This document shows, in pieces, positions 16,727 through 16,825 of a DNA stretch of 16,825 bases; the first letter of the stretch is position 1; each line of letters starts with the position of its first letter. The DNA is from Streptomyces sp. NRRL S-87 (GTDB lineage Bacteria > Actinomycetota > Actinomycetes > Streptomycetales > Streptomycetaceae), in NCBI RefSeq assembly GCF_000719335.1, contig NZ_JOGB01000093.1:1-16825 (forward strand), given 5' to 3'. The translations under genes and the position numbers were made by a program. The notes under the pieces were generated by a model. The model was not told where the DNA came from. It ran no database searches and was given only the letters and a program-made list of their open reading frames with translations.

Positions 16727-16820
16727 GTGGTGTGTGGGTCCCCTCGCCTCTTGACCCGTCATGGCCTGCAGGCCTCCCCCAGCTACCGCTGGGAGGTGCC
16801 CCCAGCGGCAGGCCCACCCC
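16727..16820 (+). repeat. Small GC-rich repeat, copy 3 (with palindromic insert)
   Basis: Identical to copy 2 over the first 20 bases (16727-16746), then CTTGAC, the palindrome GGCCTGCAGGCC (16763-16774) and the 18-base end CAGCGGCAGGCCCACCCC (16803-16820). Between palindrome and end it has about 28 extra bases that fold as a hairpin (CTCCC...CAGC with GCTGGGAG). That insert resembles hairpin repeats I recall as frequent between Streptomyces genes. Confidence 0.7.
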
Positions 16821-16825
16821 TGGGG

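Larger units (their letters stand above)
16394..16825. other. 432-base region without a convincing gene
   Basis: Open frames cross it on both strands, but their translations are low-complexity Pro/Gly/Arg sequence without homology, as expected in GC-rich noncoding DNA. Apart from the three repeat copies it has GCAGGCCCGGGC twice (16526-16537, 16549-16560), a palindrome CACACC-GG-GGTGTG (16700-16713) and a hairpin GGCGG/CCGCC near 16443-16456. A next gene presumably starts beyond the right edge. Confidence 0.6.

Noticed and set aside
16353..16817. Minus-strand open frame of 154 codons at the right end
   Set aside because: It overlaps the start of the M24 gene, spans all three repeat copies and is Pro/Gly/Arg-rich with no recognisable motif. 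Better explained as noncoding repeat DNA.

Overview
This window is a high-GC actinobacterial chromosome segment, almost certainly Streptomyces. The evidence is the GTG-rich start codons, G/C-rich third positions, a BldD protein that (from memory) is close to identical to that of S. coelicolor, and a gene order matching the S. coelicolor pyr-bldD-nusB-efp neighbourhood. It is core genome: I see no phage, insertion sequence, CRISPR array, tRNA or rRNA. Every gene except bldD is on the minus strand.

Layout in transcription order, right to left. (a) 16382-16825 has no convincing gene but holds three copies, in both orientations, of a small GC-rich repeat. (b) 14214-16381 carries an M24-fold protein with unusual metal-ligand residues, then efp and nusB, the last two 2 bases apart. 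(c) bldD, the c-di-GMP-responsive developmental repressor, is the only plus-strand gene. It converges on nusB across stacked hairpins and diverges from pyrR across 243 bases. Its promoter carries two abutting BldD-type operators. (d) 3217-13298 is the pyrimidine operon pyrR-pyrB-pyrC-orf193-carA-carB-pyrD-pyrF, which together with PyrR supplies every step of de novo UMP synthesis except PyrE. Several genes overlap by 4-8 bases. (e) 1-2976 carries mihF, gmk, rpoZ, coaBC and the 5' end of metK. These serve nucleoid structure, GMP phosphorylation, the RNA polymerase omega subunit, CoA synthesis and S-adenosylmethionine synthesis.

Control signals visible in sequence include: a PyrR-type RNA hairpin (hexaloop CAGUGA) whose lower stem contains the pyrR Shine-Dalgarno, implying translational autoregulation; a terminator-like hairpin between carB and pyrD inside the operon; leaderless-type promoters directly abutting gmk and the M24 gene; a good -35/-10 pair for mihF; and a 17-bp perfect hairpin after rpoZ.

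The least-explained items are the small membrane protein (orf193) translationally coupled between pyrC and carA, the M24 protein in which three of five metal-ligand positions differ from the peptidase set, the repeat cluster at the right edge, and a five-unit octamer repeat upstream of coaBC. I found no wholly new multi-gene system; these are the best leads.
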